A stretch of DNA of 64,000 bases. It comes from Limnomonas spitsbergensis. Its lineage: Eukaryota > Chlorophyta > Chlorophyceae > Chlamydomonadales. Below the pieces are notes generated by a model that saw nothing but the letters and a program-made list of their open reading frames with translations, did no database searches and was not told the origin of the DNA. Positions 12,390 through 25,900 of this stretch are shown here, piece after piece. A program made the position numbers and the translations under genes. Numbering within the stretch: position 1 is the stretch's first letter; every line of letters starts with the position of its first letter. The DNA is taken from contig JAYJMM010000039.1 of assembly GCA_037349105.1 (NCBI GenBank), positions 1,178,001 to 1,242,000 of the forward strand, written 5' to 3'.

Positions 12390-15300
12390 ACAAAAACACG
12401 AATTAAATAAGAGCGTGGATTAAGTGCGTGAATTGAGGAAGCCGTACAGAGCCATACACATACGCCTAGCGCCTTTTTGGTGCCCATAAGACAGCCAGCA
12501 TCTGAAAACCTGAAAGTCGGGAAGAAAGGCAAGTATTGGAGCCAAGTGCGTGGCAATACAAGGAACACCACTTACCTGTGTCACATCTTTTTGTTCATGC
12601 ACAGGCGTTGAAATGTGCGCTGAATAAAGCATTGATGACGTCCCACACTATATCCCCACTATAATCCACATTCACAGCGAGTGTCGATGATGTCCTACAC
12701 TACATCCCACATCCACACCAAGTGTTAATGCCAGCACTAGGACCCAAAATTCACACTGAGTGATGATGCCCTACATATCACATTCATGCAGAGTGACATC
12801 CCACACAACATCCCATGTTCACACTGAGTAATGATGTTCCACACATCCACAATACATCTCACATTCACACTGAGTGGTGACGTCCCACACTAGATTCCAC
12901 ATCCACACTTAGTGATGACGTCCCACACTATATTGCACATTCACACTGAATGGTGACGTCCCACACTACCGTAGATCCCACACCCACACTGCGTGATAAT
13001 CTCCCACATTAGATCCCACATCCACACCGACTGACGACATCACACTATTTATCCCACATTCTGTTGACATTCACACTGAGTGATGATGTCCCACTGTTTA
13101 TCCCACATTCACATTGGGTGACCACTTTCACCCCAAGCAGGCATCACACCTTGTTCTCGCGCTCCACCACGATAAAGTTGTGCATGATGGCCTCTAGGTC
13201 GCTCCGCGATCGTTTGACCAGGACGCCCTCCCTCTCAAGCACCTGCAGCAACGCCTGGACAGAATCCACGTCCGCGGGCTGGGCTTTACGAATGCCTGGG
13301 TGGGTCCAAAGAGGGTTTGGGGTTCAGATTCCTCAGACTTTCGGGTTCACAAAGGGCTTAATGAATGCCTGGGTGGGTCCAAAGAGGTTTTGGGGTTCAG
13401 ATTCCTCACACTTTCGGGTTTAGAAAGGGCTTAATGGATGCCTGGGTGGGTACAAAGAGGTTTTGGGGTTCAGATTCTTCAGACTTTTAGGTTCAAAAAG
13501 GGCTTAATGAATGCCTGGGTGGGTTCAAACAGGGTTTGGGGTTCAGATTCTTCAGACTTTCGGGTTCACAAAGGGCTTAATGGATGCTTGGGTGGTACAA
13601 GGAGGGTCAAGGGTTCAGAGTGTGGGGAGCAAAAACACCGTGGAGCACCCGGTGCCCACCTTGCTTCGATCAATTAAGAGATTAAGAAATCTATCAATGA
13701 ACAAATATATAAAAACGAATGGAGAAAACGCTTGTGGCATGGAATGAGGAGGACAGATGAACACGTGGTTGCGTTGGGTAGACCCTGAATATCCCGGAAA
13801 TAAAAGAAAAAGGCGACCATGCCCACGTCATAGAAGTCGGTAGAGACCATGGTCCCCACACCGTTCCACCCTCATAGCCCACCCTCAGTATGTCCGTTCC
13901 ACCCTCATAGCCCACCCTCATAGAAGTCAGTTGACACCATGGTCCCGACGCCGTCCCGCGAGTAAAGCTCCAGAATCAGCCCGCCGTCCATGTTGGCATC
14001 CACCAGATGTGCCCGCCTGACACCTGCTACCACCAGGAATCACAGTGGGTCGGGGAACACTGCTTGACGAGTTCAGGGGGATTCAGCCACAATTCAGCTA
14101 CGTCACTGCTTATGGCTGGGACCTAAGCTACAATTCAGCTACGTCAGGGCCTATGGCTTGGGGGCTCAGCTACAATTCAGGTACATCACGGCCTATGGCT
14201 GGGGGCATCAGCTAGAATTCAGTTACGTCATGGCCTATGGCTGAGGGGCTTGAACTTCAATTCAGCTACATCGCAGCCTATGGCTGGGGGAAGGCAGGGA
14301 CAGAGTGACTGTAGCACCTAAGGCTGTACTATTGTACATTGCTGTACATCAATGCAACGGATAGTGCGTCTATCTTAAGGATCTGAAATATAGTGTGTCT
14401 ATTTTAAGGATCTGATAGGATCTGAATTATAGTGCATCGTGAATTTTAATGCGTCTATTTTAAGGATCCGAGATATACTTGGTGACCTAGAGAAGGGATC
14501 GGGCTTTTCCTTTCTTCGGCTGGTCTGACCGCTGTCGCTCGCCCGACCTTTGACGTTCAGTGTACATGCCGTATTAATCATGTACATCTCCAAAGCCGTA
14601 CACATTTCGGGTGTATAGGGACTTGTTGCCGTACTTTCTTGTGCACCCTAAGTTAGCCGATCTATAAAAGGCATCGGCAGACCTGAGCGAAGCTGTGCTC
14701 CTAACACCCATGTAAGCCACAATCTAATCCCCATACAAAAATAAGAACGGAGTGCTGCATGTGAAGGTTGAACAGTCTAGCGGCGCATCACGTTTGATGC
14801 ATGGGGCAGAGTCTCGATGTCAGCCATGGCACAGGAGGCGGGCCATTCAAGAAAACCTGGAAAGGAAAGCCCTGTTTCTCTCAGCATGCTTCCTCTGCTT
14901 GTGAGATGCATCACGGCCTGGTGGCCTGTAGCAGCAAAAGCTGATTTAGGGTTTGGGTTTTAGGATTTAGGGCAGGGGGGCCTGTTGTAGCAAAACCTGC
15001 TGCATGTGCCACTGACCGAAGGCCAGGCATTGCTGGTGATTCAACTAGTCAGTCCTGAGGACCACTCGTCATGAAACTCGGTATCAAGCAATGGTTGGTT
15101 CCCGAGACTAGCGCAGCCCATCAGTACCAAAAGTATTCTGAAAAAATGGAAATTGTGAGAAACAGATTGTCATGGCGCCTGCGGCACGCTCTTTTGGGGA
15201 TTTCAGTTCCGAACAATTAAGGCCAGACTCGCTAAAAGAGTAACTGGCCATCGCTTGATCCCAATGAGCCCAGGAACGGCCGCTCGACGCCCCCCTCCCC

Positions 15301-18300
15301 CCCCCTAGGATGGCCTGGCTCGCACGAAAATAAACACCAAGGCGAAGATCAGCAGTTGCTGCCCTGAGCCCCCAGAACCCCTAAACCACACTCACCAAGG
15401 CAAATATCCCTCCTACCTCAAGCGCTTTCATTTCTCCAGCCGGGGAAAAGAGGCACCTAAATCAAACTCGCTCTGCCAGCTAAATCAAATATCCCTCCTA
15501 CCTCAAGCGCTTTCATTTCTCCAGCCTGGGAGAAGAGGCACCTAAATCAAACTCGCTCTGCCAGCTAAATCAAATATCCCTCCTACCTCAAGCGCATTCA
15601 TTTCCACAGCCGGGGAAAAGAGGCACCTAAATCAAACTGGCTCTGCCAGCTAAATCAAATATCCCTCCTACCTCAAGCGCATTCATTTCCACAGCCGGGG
15701 ATAAGAGGCACCTAAATCAAACTGGCTCTACCGGAGCCTGCCATTTGATGAGCAGAAGCAGTCCCGGACTCACATGCCAGGGGGCTTGAGCGCATCCCCG
15801 CACCCACCACCTGGCCATCGGGGCTTCGCCCTGGCTTTAAGGTAGAGCTGAGCTTTAAGAAGGTCCCCGAAATGGAGTCATGAAAGAATAAAGGTCCCCT
15901 CTGAAAACTTTTCCGGAGAGTCTTGTACGGTTTCTTGATTTAGCTGTTTTGCCGAGTGTAAGTTGCCTAGTAGGGAAAGACTTCCTGGAAGTTGAAAAAA
16001 AATGCTTGTCACTTCAAACAAGCAGTGAGAAGCACATCACAAGTCTACTGCCGGAGCTTGCAATATGATGATGTTGAGCAGAAGCGCTTCCAGTGCATAC
16101 AGAAAAAGCTTCCTACATGATGATGAGCCAAATCCAGATTGCTACTCATTTGGTGCACGCCGGGCCACTTAGGGGTAGTTGCCGGGCGGCCACCACTCGG
16201 CAAATTTAGACACAACCTTGACCAGCCTACGGCCAGTGGTGCACGCTATAGAGGCCGTGCTGCATCAAGCCTTACAGGCCATGAGTTAGGTTGTAGCTGA
16301 AATGTAGCTGAGGCACACACAGCAAGTAACGTTGTAGCTGAAGTGTAGCTAAAGCACACACAACGCCAGGTTGTAGCTGAAGCGTAGTTGAAGTGTAACT
16401 GAGGTGTAGCTGAACTGCAGCTGAGACGCACACAAAAGAGTGACCCATAGCCTAGATGCCATGCATGCGCGTCTCACAGGCCTTAGAGGTCCTCCAAGGC
16501 CAGTACCCACAATTTTGAGCAAGCCTGGTTGTAGCTGAAGGGTAGCTGGTACACACACAAAAGAGTGACCCAGGGCCCACACGCCAGACATGCACGTCTC
16601 ACAGGCCCCAGAGGTGACACATCGCCAGCACTCAAATATTTTGAGCACGCCAGGATGTAGCTGAAATTTAGCTGAGGCACAAACAAAAACATAGTGCCTC
16701 ACAGCCTACACGCCATGCATGCACATCTCACAGGCCCCACAGGTGCTCCAAGGCCAGCACCCACAATTTTTGAGCAAGCCTGGTTGTAGCTGAAGGGTAG
16801 CTGGGATACACACAAAAGAACGACCCATCGCCTAGATGCCATGCACGCACGCCTCACAGGCCCCAGGGGTGCCACATCGCCAACACTCATTTCCCCCCGA
16901 GCAATCCAGGATGTAGCTGAAATGTAGCCGAGACACAAACACAAAAAGAGTGACCCATAGCCTACATGCCATGCAAGCATGTCTCTCAGGTGCCCCATCG
17001 CCGGCACCCACATCTTTTAAGCAAGCCAGCACGCAAGTGGCGACGGCCAGAGGGAAGCCAATGACCCTGCCGGACGCAAGCCAGGCTGTAGCTGAAATGT
17101 AGCTGAGTCGCACAAAACAGAGTGCCCCAGAGCCTACATGCCATGCATGCATGTCGCACAGGTGCCCCATCGGCCATCGCTGTCACCCACACCTTTTGAG
17201 CAAGCCAGCACACAGGTGGCGACGGCCGGAGGGAAGCCGGTGACCTTCCATGCATCAGAATGCGACACCACTTGATCCTTGGGCATGGAAAGGATGGCCA
17301 CCGGCACCGCGGGATGCGGCGGGGCAGCGGGCCTGCCTAACGGTGGCTTGGCGTCGGGCTCGACGCTGTCGACGTCCATGCTCGACACCACGAGGGAGCT
17401 GTACCTCAACTTTTCGTCTTGGCCGCCAGAGAGGAGGTGCTGCAAGGTGAGCACGTCAGAACGAAGGGAGCCTAGTTTAGCGATTATGGTTTAGGGTTAC
17501 ACCCAAGGTAAATTTTCAGTGTTTAGGGTTTTGGGTTTAACCCTTGGTTAAGTGTTTAGGGTTTAAGGTTTAACCCTAGGTCAAGGGTTAAACCCTTAAC
17601 CCTAACCACTTGACCTATGCCCGCTTTTGCTTGTGTGCTTATTTGACCACCTTTGGGGGGCTGCGGGGTGGCCGCCGCCGGGCTGCTTGGGAGCAAATCA
17701 GCAATCCTTGCAGGGGTGGACCCAGCAGCAGGCACCTTGCCGCACTAGGCCCCCTCGGCCATAGGCCGTGAAAAAGCTAGAAAGTAGGTTAATCTCACTA
17801 AAATAAATAGCGTGACATGCCCCATGCCCCACATCGTAGACTGCTCCATCGTCCCCAGCTGATGTACGCACACACACTCCCCCCATCTCTACACTTTAAA
17901 TCCAGTCAGTCTAGATCCCTACCTGCACCATTGTCTGGATCCGGCCAGTCTAGATCCCTACCTGCACCATTGTCTGGATCCGGCCAGTCTAGATCCCTAC
18001 CTGCACCATTGTCTGGATCCGGCCAGTCTAGATCCCTACCTGCACCATTGTCTGGATCCGGCCAGTTTAGATCCCTACCTGCACCATTGTCTGGATCCGG
18101 CCAGTCTAGATCCCTACCTGCACCATTGTCTGGATCTGGCCAGTCTGGATCCCTACCTGCACCATTGTCTGGATCCAGTCCAGATCCATCCCATCTCAAT
18201 GATTGCCTAGATCCAATTAGTCTAGATCCCTACCCCAACGACTGGCAGGATCCAGTCCAGATCTATCCCTACCTCCATCCTCTTGAGCAACAGCCCCTGT

Positions 18301-19871
18301 GCGGCGGGCAGCGGTAGCCAGGCTGGCAGTCCAATCTCTGAAACCTCTTCCCGGTGCATGATGAAGATCTTGTCGGCCTCAAGACCAACCGCTGCGGCCA
18401 GGCCGACATCGTACGAGCTGCAGTTGAGCACGTCGCCGGAAGCCGTGAAGCCTGTGAAGAAGAGTGTTTGAGTGTGAAGAAGAGTGTATGCTTGTGGAGA
18501 AGAGTGTATGATTGTGAAGAAGAGTGTTTGATCGTAAAGAAGAGTGTGTGCATGTTTTAGTCTTGCTGTGCTTTCTACAGTTCAAAGATCAAGCATGCAG
18601 CCATGCCGCATGAGTGCATGACAGTGCACGATCATGTCAGAAGACGGGGATCAATTTTCAGGACTCCCGGACAAAGTTTACTTCACACCCTACACCCTAA
18701 CCTAGGGCCTGATCAGGATGGTATCAAATACTCATTGAAGAAAGTGCACTCTTACCGCAATGAACCAAGCGGATGCAATCCAATATTCATGATGCACTCA
18801 TCAAGCAACCCAACCGCACCCACCTAGGAAAATAAAAACCCAGCCTGCATTGCTACTGCAGGCAGCAGTAAGTAAGAACCAACAAGCTGTGCACCAGCAT
18901 CTGAATATGATGCGCAGGTTCAGCAAGACGGCAAGAGAGAACACCAGCAGGCACCACTTCCAGGGCTCGCCCACCTCCTCAACCCTCAAACCTGAACCCA
19001 CCTAAATTACTCAGCAGTGCGATATTCCCTCTGTCCAGCTTCCCCAACTCCTCAAACCTCAGCCCACCTAAATAATTAAGCAGTACGATGTTCCCCATGT
19101 CCAGCGCCCCCAACTCCTCAACCCTGAACCCACCTAAATTACTCAGCAGTACGATGTTCCCCATGTCCAGCTGGGCTTTGACTGCATCCTTCATGACAAA
19201 GCGTACCTAAGGCAGGCAGCCAGGGTTCCTTGCTAAATTACAGGATTAATGAAAAAGTAAATTACAGGGTCCATAACAGGTTTTTTTTGCAGGGTTTATC
19301 TCAGGGTTTTTACAGGGTGTATTACAGAGTTGATCACAGGGTTAATTACAGGATTAACTTCAGGTTCAATTACATGCTTCATTACATATTTTTTCAGGGT
19401 TTGCTTCAGGATTAATAACAGGTTTAATTACAGGTTTATTACAGGCTTTATTCCAGGGTTCGTTTCAGGGTTTATAACAGGGTTTATTACAGGGTTTATT
19501 ACAGGGTGGATTACAGGGTTTATTACATGATTTATTGCAGGGTTTATTACAGGGTTCATTCCAGGGTTTATTCCAGGGTTTATTACAGGGTTTATTACAG
19601 GGTTGATGACAGGTTTGATGACAGGGGAAAGTTACAGGGTAAATTACAAGGTTGATTACAGAGTTTATTTCAGGTTCCTCCCGCTGAAACGTCCCCCGGG
19701 CAGCAGGGCTCGATGCATGAAGCCCTCCTGCATGGGTCACTGGTTACGTGGGCCGGTTTAGGTTTGATTCCCCTTGGCCCCCATTGGTGGCCGCCTAGCA
19801 GTCCCCCAAGGGGTGTCTATGACACACTAAAATAATGATTGCAAGCAACAGGTGATCTTGATCACAGACTT

Positions 19872-19902
<31 letters not shown>

Positions 19903-22900
19903 TGCCATTCCTCACATCATGATAGCCACCTCAGCAGTGCAAAAAGAAGGCCTTGATGTAGCTGAATCGTAGCTGAACTAGCACGCACTAAATTAATGAG
20001 TGTCGTTAAGGTCACACGCATCTCAACGTCCATGAAGGAGCCGGGCAGTTACCAGTCAGTTATCAATCAGTTATCAAGCAGTTACCAAGCAGTTACCAAG
20101 CAGTTACCAAGCAGTTATCAATCAGTTGTCAATCAGTTATCCATCAGCCTCACCTCTCCGGTCAACCCATAGTCAACGCCGTCGACCACCCCGCGCCGCT
20201 TGGCCGCGATGTAGTTCCCGCTGACCACGCTCAAAGCCGGCTGGAAGTGGATCTCCTTCTCCCCCTTGGTGTGCCGGCGGATCATGGGGATGGCGGGACC
20301 CTGGGCACCCACACAGAGCACGGCAGTGAGGGCCAGTGCTAAGGGCTAAGTGTATGTGCGCCATACCACTTTGGGGTGGTCGCCGGACAGCCATCGCTGG
20401 GCCAATGGGGGCAAACCTTGTAGTATCGGCATACAACATAGGAGTGGTGGGCCCATTGGGGTGGTGGGCCCACAGCAGTGGTAATCCCATGGGAGTGGTG
20501 GGCCCATAGGAGTGGTGGGCCCATAGGAGTGGTGGGCCCATAGGGGTGATGGGACCCTGCGCAACACACGGTGAGTCTGTGAGTGCCAGCGTTTGTTTGA
20601 GTGTATGTGCGCCACACCACTTTGGGGTGGTCGCCGGGCGGCCATCCCTGAGCCAACGAGGAGCACACCTTGTTGTGTATCGGCGGACCATAGGAATGGC
20701 AGGCCCCTGCTCAAGGACACAGTGAGGGTCAGGGTGTTTATGAAAGTGTGCGCCAGACCATTTTGGGGGGTCGCTCGGCAGCCATCGCTGGGCCAATGGG
20801 GGCAAACCTTGTCGGGTTGGCCCACCATAGGAGTGGTGGGCCGCTGCGCAACGATACAGAGCATGGCAATGCATAGGGTTTAGTGTATGTGCGCCATACC
20901 ACTTTGGAGTGGTCGCCGGGCGGCCATCACCGGGCTAAAGAGGAGCAGACCTTGTTGTGTCGGCGGACCATTGGAATGGCAGGCCCCTGCTCAAGGACAC
21001 AGTGAAGGCCGGTGTGCTTATTTTAGTGTGCGCCAGACCACCTTGGGGGTCGCCGGCAGCAATTGCTGGGCCAATGAGGAGCAGACCTTGTTGTGTCGGC
21101 GGACCATTGGAATGGCAGGCCCCTGCTCAAGGACACAGTGGAGGCCGGTGTGCTTATTTTAGTGTGCGCCAGACCACCTTGGGGGTCGCCGGCAGCAATT
21201 GCTGGGCCAATGAGGAGCAGACCTTGTTGTGTCGGCGGACCATTGGAATGGCAGGCCCCTGCTCAAGGACACAGTGAAGGCCGGTGTGCTTATTTTAGTG
21301 TGCGCCAGACCACCTTGGGGGTCGCCGGCAGCAATTGCTGGGCCAATGAGGAGCAGACCTTGGTGTGTCGATGGACCATAGGAATGGCAGGCCCCTGCTT
21401 GAGGACACAGTGAAGGCCGCTGTGTTTATTTTAGTGTGCGCCAGACTATTTTGGGGGTCGCCGGCAGCGATTGCTGGGCAGCGATCACTGGGCCGATGGG
21501 GGGCAACCCTTGACTGGGCGGCCACGGCTGGGACATTTGGGACCAAACCTTGAAACGTTGGCGGACCATGGGAATGGCGGCCAATAACGGCATTGGCGGC
21601 CAATAAAAGCAACCATGCAAACATGCGGCCACCAGGCGGCCAATAAGGACCATAGTGATGGCAGGGCCCTGCACATTGACGTTGTACGTGCTGGATGACT
21701 AACAGTATAGATAAGTAAATGAGCAGTGCTGTGCCATTGCGCCGTAATTCAGAAATGGTGTGTGTAATTACGGCCCATTAGTAGCGGTAGCTGATTTGCC
21801 TTGAAATTACGGTGTTGAAACTCACCTACGTTATTCAGCCACCGTAAGGACCGTAATAGCAGGGGGTAATAGCAGGGGGTAATAGCAGGGTGGTAATAGC
21901 AGGGTGGTAATAGCAGGGTGGTAATAGCAGGGGGGTGATAGCAGGGGGTAATAGCAGGGTGGTAATAGCAGGGTGGTAATAGCAGGGGGGTAATAGCAGG
22001 GGGGTAATAGCAGGGGGGTAATAGCAGGGGGGTAATAGCAGGGGGGTAATAGCAGGGGGGTAATAGCAGGGGGTAATAGCAGGGGGGTAATAGCAGGGGG
22101 GTAATAGCAGGGGGGTAATAGCAGGGGGGTAATAGCAGGGGGGTAATAGCAGGGGGTAATAGCAGGGGGGTAATAGCAGGGGGGTAATAGCAGGGGGTAA
22201 TAGCAGGGGGGTAATAGCAGGGGGGTAATAGCAGGGGGTAATAGCAGGGGGGTAATAGCAGGGGGGTAATAGCAGGGGGGTAATAGCAGGGGGGTAATAG
22301 CAGGGGGGTAATAGCAGGGGGGTAATAGCAGGGGGGGTAATAGCAGGGGGGTAATAGCAAGGGGGTAATAGCAGGGGGGTAATAGCAGGGGGGTAATAGC
22401 AGGGGGGTAATAGCAGGGGGGGTAATAGCAGGGGGGTAATAGCAGGGGGGTAATAGCAGGGGGGTAATAGCAGGGGGGTAATAGCAGGGGGGTAATAGCA
22501 GGGGGGTAATAGCAGGGGGGGGGTAATAGCAGGGGGGGGTAATAGCAGGGGAGGGGTAATAGCAGGGGGGCGGTAATAGCAGGGGGGGGTAATAGCAGGG
22601 GGGTAATAGCAGGGGGTAATAGCAGGGGGGGGGTAATAGCAGGGGGGTAATAGCAGGGGGGGTAATAGGTACAGCACTGTAAATAAGACACCCTGTATTG
22701 ACCCATTCGGCCGTGGCACTAGGTAGGCTAACATGCTGGATGGTTATACCGAGAAACAAGACGTATGGGCACTTGGGGAGCACACAAGACGTTTAGAGGA
22801 CTGGGGGAGCACATGGGTGTTTGTTTCAATGCGTGCCAGATCACCACTGGTGGGCCACTGGGCTCAGTGCCGTGCCGATTACGGTCCTTACGGTGGCTGA

Positions 22901-25900
22901 ATTGCGCAGCTGAGTTTCAGTCACCGTAATTTCAAGGCAAATTCAGCTACTTTTAATCGCAAGGTGCCGTAATGATATACACTATTTCTGAATTACGGCG
23001 CCATTGCACAGCATTGGCTGGGCTGCAACCACTGGGCCAATGGGAACAATGCAGTGACCAGCCTGGTTGGCCTAAGGCTGATGGCACAAGCAGCAGGCAC
23101 TGCTGCACCAGGCCCCAGCGGTTGTACGCCATCATGTAGCTGAATTGTAGCTGAAGTGTAGCTGAAGTGTCCTGTAACAAACGATGCTGGGTACCCAACC
23201 GTTAGAGTTAAGAAGCATGCGCGCAGAAATAAACACAATGTTGCACGCCTCGGGTATATGGGAGGAAGGCAGGCACCACTAAGGACCGGCTCCGCCTGCC
23301 TTGCAGCCCTTAACACTCTTCACACCATTCACACCTTGCTGAGAGCTTGTTCACACTTGATCCGGATCTCTCCGGCAACCTCGATCGCGATGGCCATGGT
23401 GCTGCGGTCGGTCACGCGGTACCCCCCCATGTAGTGCGGCGACATGCCACGTGCGGCCAGCTCCTGGTCGATACTCTCTGAGATCCCTATCACCATGACG
23501 AGCTTCACCCCGAGGCCTGAAAACGAAAGTGTGAGAAAACGTGTGGGAGCGCTGATGAGTGATGACAAGGAAAGGAGAGGTGCAGATCACGGTTGATTTC
23601 AACTTTCAGTGCGTGCTTTGTGCTTCCGCAACAATAGTTCTCTACATCCCTGCTAATGGATAGGGGTCTGGGCGCGGTGAGCCCTTCAGCTGGGGCCACC
23701 GGCCATAGGTAGGTTCAAATTTGGACCCCATTAGCCCAGCGGTGGCTAAACAGCGGCCTGCCACAGGTGGCCTGCTAGTTCACCCTAAAATTAACCGGTA
23801 TCATTTGGCCGAACTTCAGGATCAGGTTCCAGAGGCGCTCTCCGCCATTGGTTATGCCCCGCATGCCCCATTCATCGCATTTACCAGAGCTGTTCTTAGA
23901 GCACACTAGCACAGCATGCTCTCTTTGAGGGAGCTATCGGGCAACACAGATGAGGCTGATTCGGACGAGATCCTGCGGCCAAAGGGCCAAACAGCAGGGC
24001 TTGATGTACCGGGCTATACCAGGCTGCACCCTTGCCACAGGGCAGGGTGTAGTTGAAGTGTGGCTGATTCAGACCAAGTCATGATGAGCCTGCGGCCAAA
24101 GGGCCAAACAGCATGGCTTGCTGCATCAGGCTACACCAGCACCCCCTCCCCCCCCCATATTGTCACAGGGCAGGGTGTAGTTGAAGTGTGGCTGATTTGG
24201 GTCACAAGAAACACTGGCATTTACCATGCAGGACGGCGACGTCACTCAGAGTAGCAGCCAAGGTACGTCCATCGATGGAGACCTGAGGGTGAAGAAATGC
24301 GAGTTTGGTAACGAAGATTTGAATCACTTTCCGTCAGGTTTTCAATCTCCTTTCTTGCCGTACTCCAGGCCAAAAATCTTGATGGAGACCTGAGGGTGAA
24401 GAAATGTGAGATTGGTAATGAAGATTCGAATCGCTTTCCCTCAGGTTTTAATGCGTTTTCTTGCCATGCTCCAGGCCATTTGTTTCATACAAAAATCTCG
24501 ATCTCCAACTGGAAATCGCCGTTGGCACTCGATGAGTTAACCGATCATTTCAATCCGCATCCCTCACCAAAACATAATGTAGCTTGTGAGATTCTTACTT
24601 ATTTGTGAGGGACGACAAGGCCCGATCCCTCTTCTAGCTCACCAAGCATGTTATTTTGTGTCTCACGTGTCTTCTTGGCATCTGGCCATCAGGGCGATTT
24701 CCCATCTTTCTTTCAGAGCCCAACACCGTGATGTTCAATCCTGTCTGCACCAAATGTTTGGTGCGGCGCCAGGCTGGGAATTTCACACCCACAAGGTTGA
24801 CGCTTGAGAGCTACTTACAGGCATGCCCTGCGTGAGATGCTCCCCACATCCATGCCCTTCTTTACCTGCAGTACCTCAGGATCGCGAGATCCAAGAAAAG
24901 ACAAACCTTCTCAATGCGCTGCTTGTTGTAGCGCACTACATCTCGGCTGACAGCAGAGGGGGCCTGGAGCAGCAAGCTACCGGTCAGGGTTTAGTCCACA
25001 CCGGCTCTGGGGTGGCCGCCCTGCGACCTGGCTAAGGTCACCTGGCTTAGGTCACCTGGGCTTAGGTCACCTGGGCTTAGGTCACCTGGGCTTAGGTCAC
25101 CTGGCTTAGGTCACCTGGCTTAGGTCACCTGGGCTTAGGTCACCTGGCTTAGGTCACCTGGGCTTAGGTCACCTGGCTTAGGTCACCTGGGCTTAGGTCA
25201 CCTGGGCTTAGGTCACCTGGGCTTAGGTCACCTGGGCTTAGGTCACCTGGGCTTAGGTCACCTGGGCTTAGGTCACCTGGGCTTAGGTCACCTGGGCTTA
25301 GGTCACCTGGGCTTAGGTCACCTGGGCTTAGGTCACCTGGGCTTAGGTCACCTGGGCTTAGGTCACCTGGCTTAGGTCACCTGGGCTTAGGTCACCTGGC
25401 TTAGGTCACCTGGGCTTAGGTCACCTGGGCTTAGGTCACCTGGGCTTAGGTCACCTGGGCTTAGGTCACCTGGGCTTAGGTCACCTGGCTTAGGTCACCT
25501 GGCTTAGGTCACCTGGGCTTAGGTCACCTGGGCTTAGGTCACCTGGGCTTAGGTCACCTGGGCTTAGGTCACCTGGCTTAGGTCACCTGGGCTTAGGTCA
25601 CCTGGGCTTAGGTCACCTGGCTTAGGTCACCTGGCTTAGGTCACCTGGGCTTAGGTCACCTGGCTTAGGTCACCTGGGCTTAGGTCACCTGGGCTTAGGT
25701 CAACTGGGCTTAGGTCACCTGGCTTAGGTCACCTGGCTTAGGTCACCTGGGCTTAGGTCACCTGGGCTTAGGTCACCTGGGCTTAGGTCACCTGGGCTTA
25801 GGTCACCTGGGCTTAGGTCACCTGGCTTAGGTCACCTGGCTTAGGTCACCTGGGCTTAGGTCACCTGGGCTTAGGTCACCTGGCTTAGGTCACCTGGGCT

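Noticed and set aside
17895..18245. Regular 37-39-bp repeats as a CRISPR-like array
   Set aside because: Units are contiguous with no unique spacers, and the genes around are eukaryotic.
18990..19206. Leu-rich repeat protein domain on the minus strand
   Set aside because: The repetition (LDMGNIVLLSNLG) is three copies of one NAGS exon end with donor sites, not an LRR domain.
21749..22783. Long minus-strand open frames in three frames rich in LLLPPCYYPPAIT
   Set aside because: They are translations of the 13-14-bp G-rich minisatellite; all three frames are open because the unit lacks stops.
23329..23602. Bacterial-type argA-like gene from transfer
   Set aside because: The exon belongs to a spliced plant-type NAGS with the other ten exons in order.
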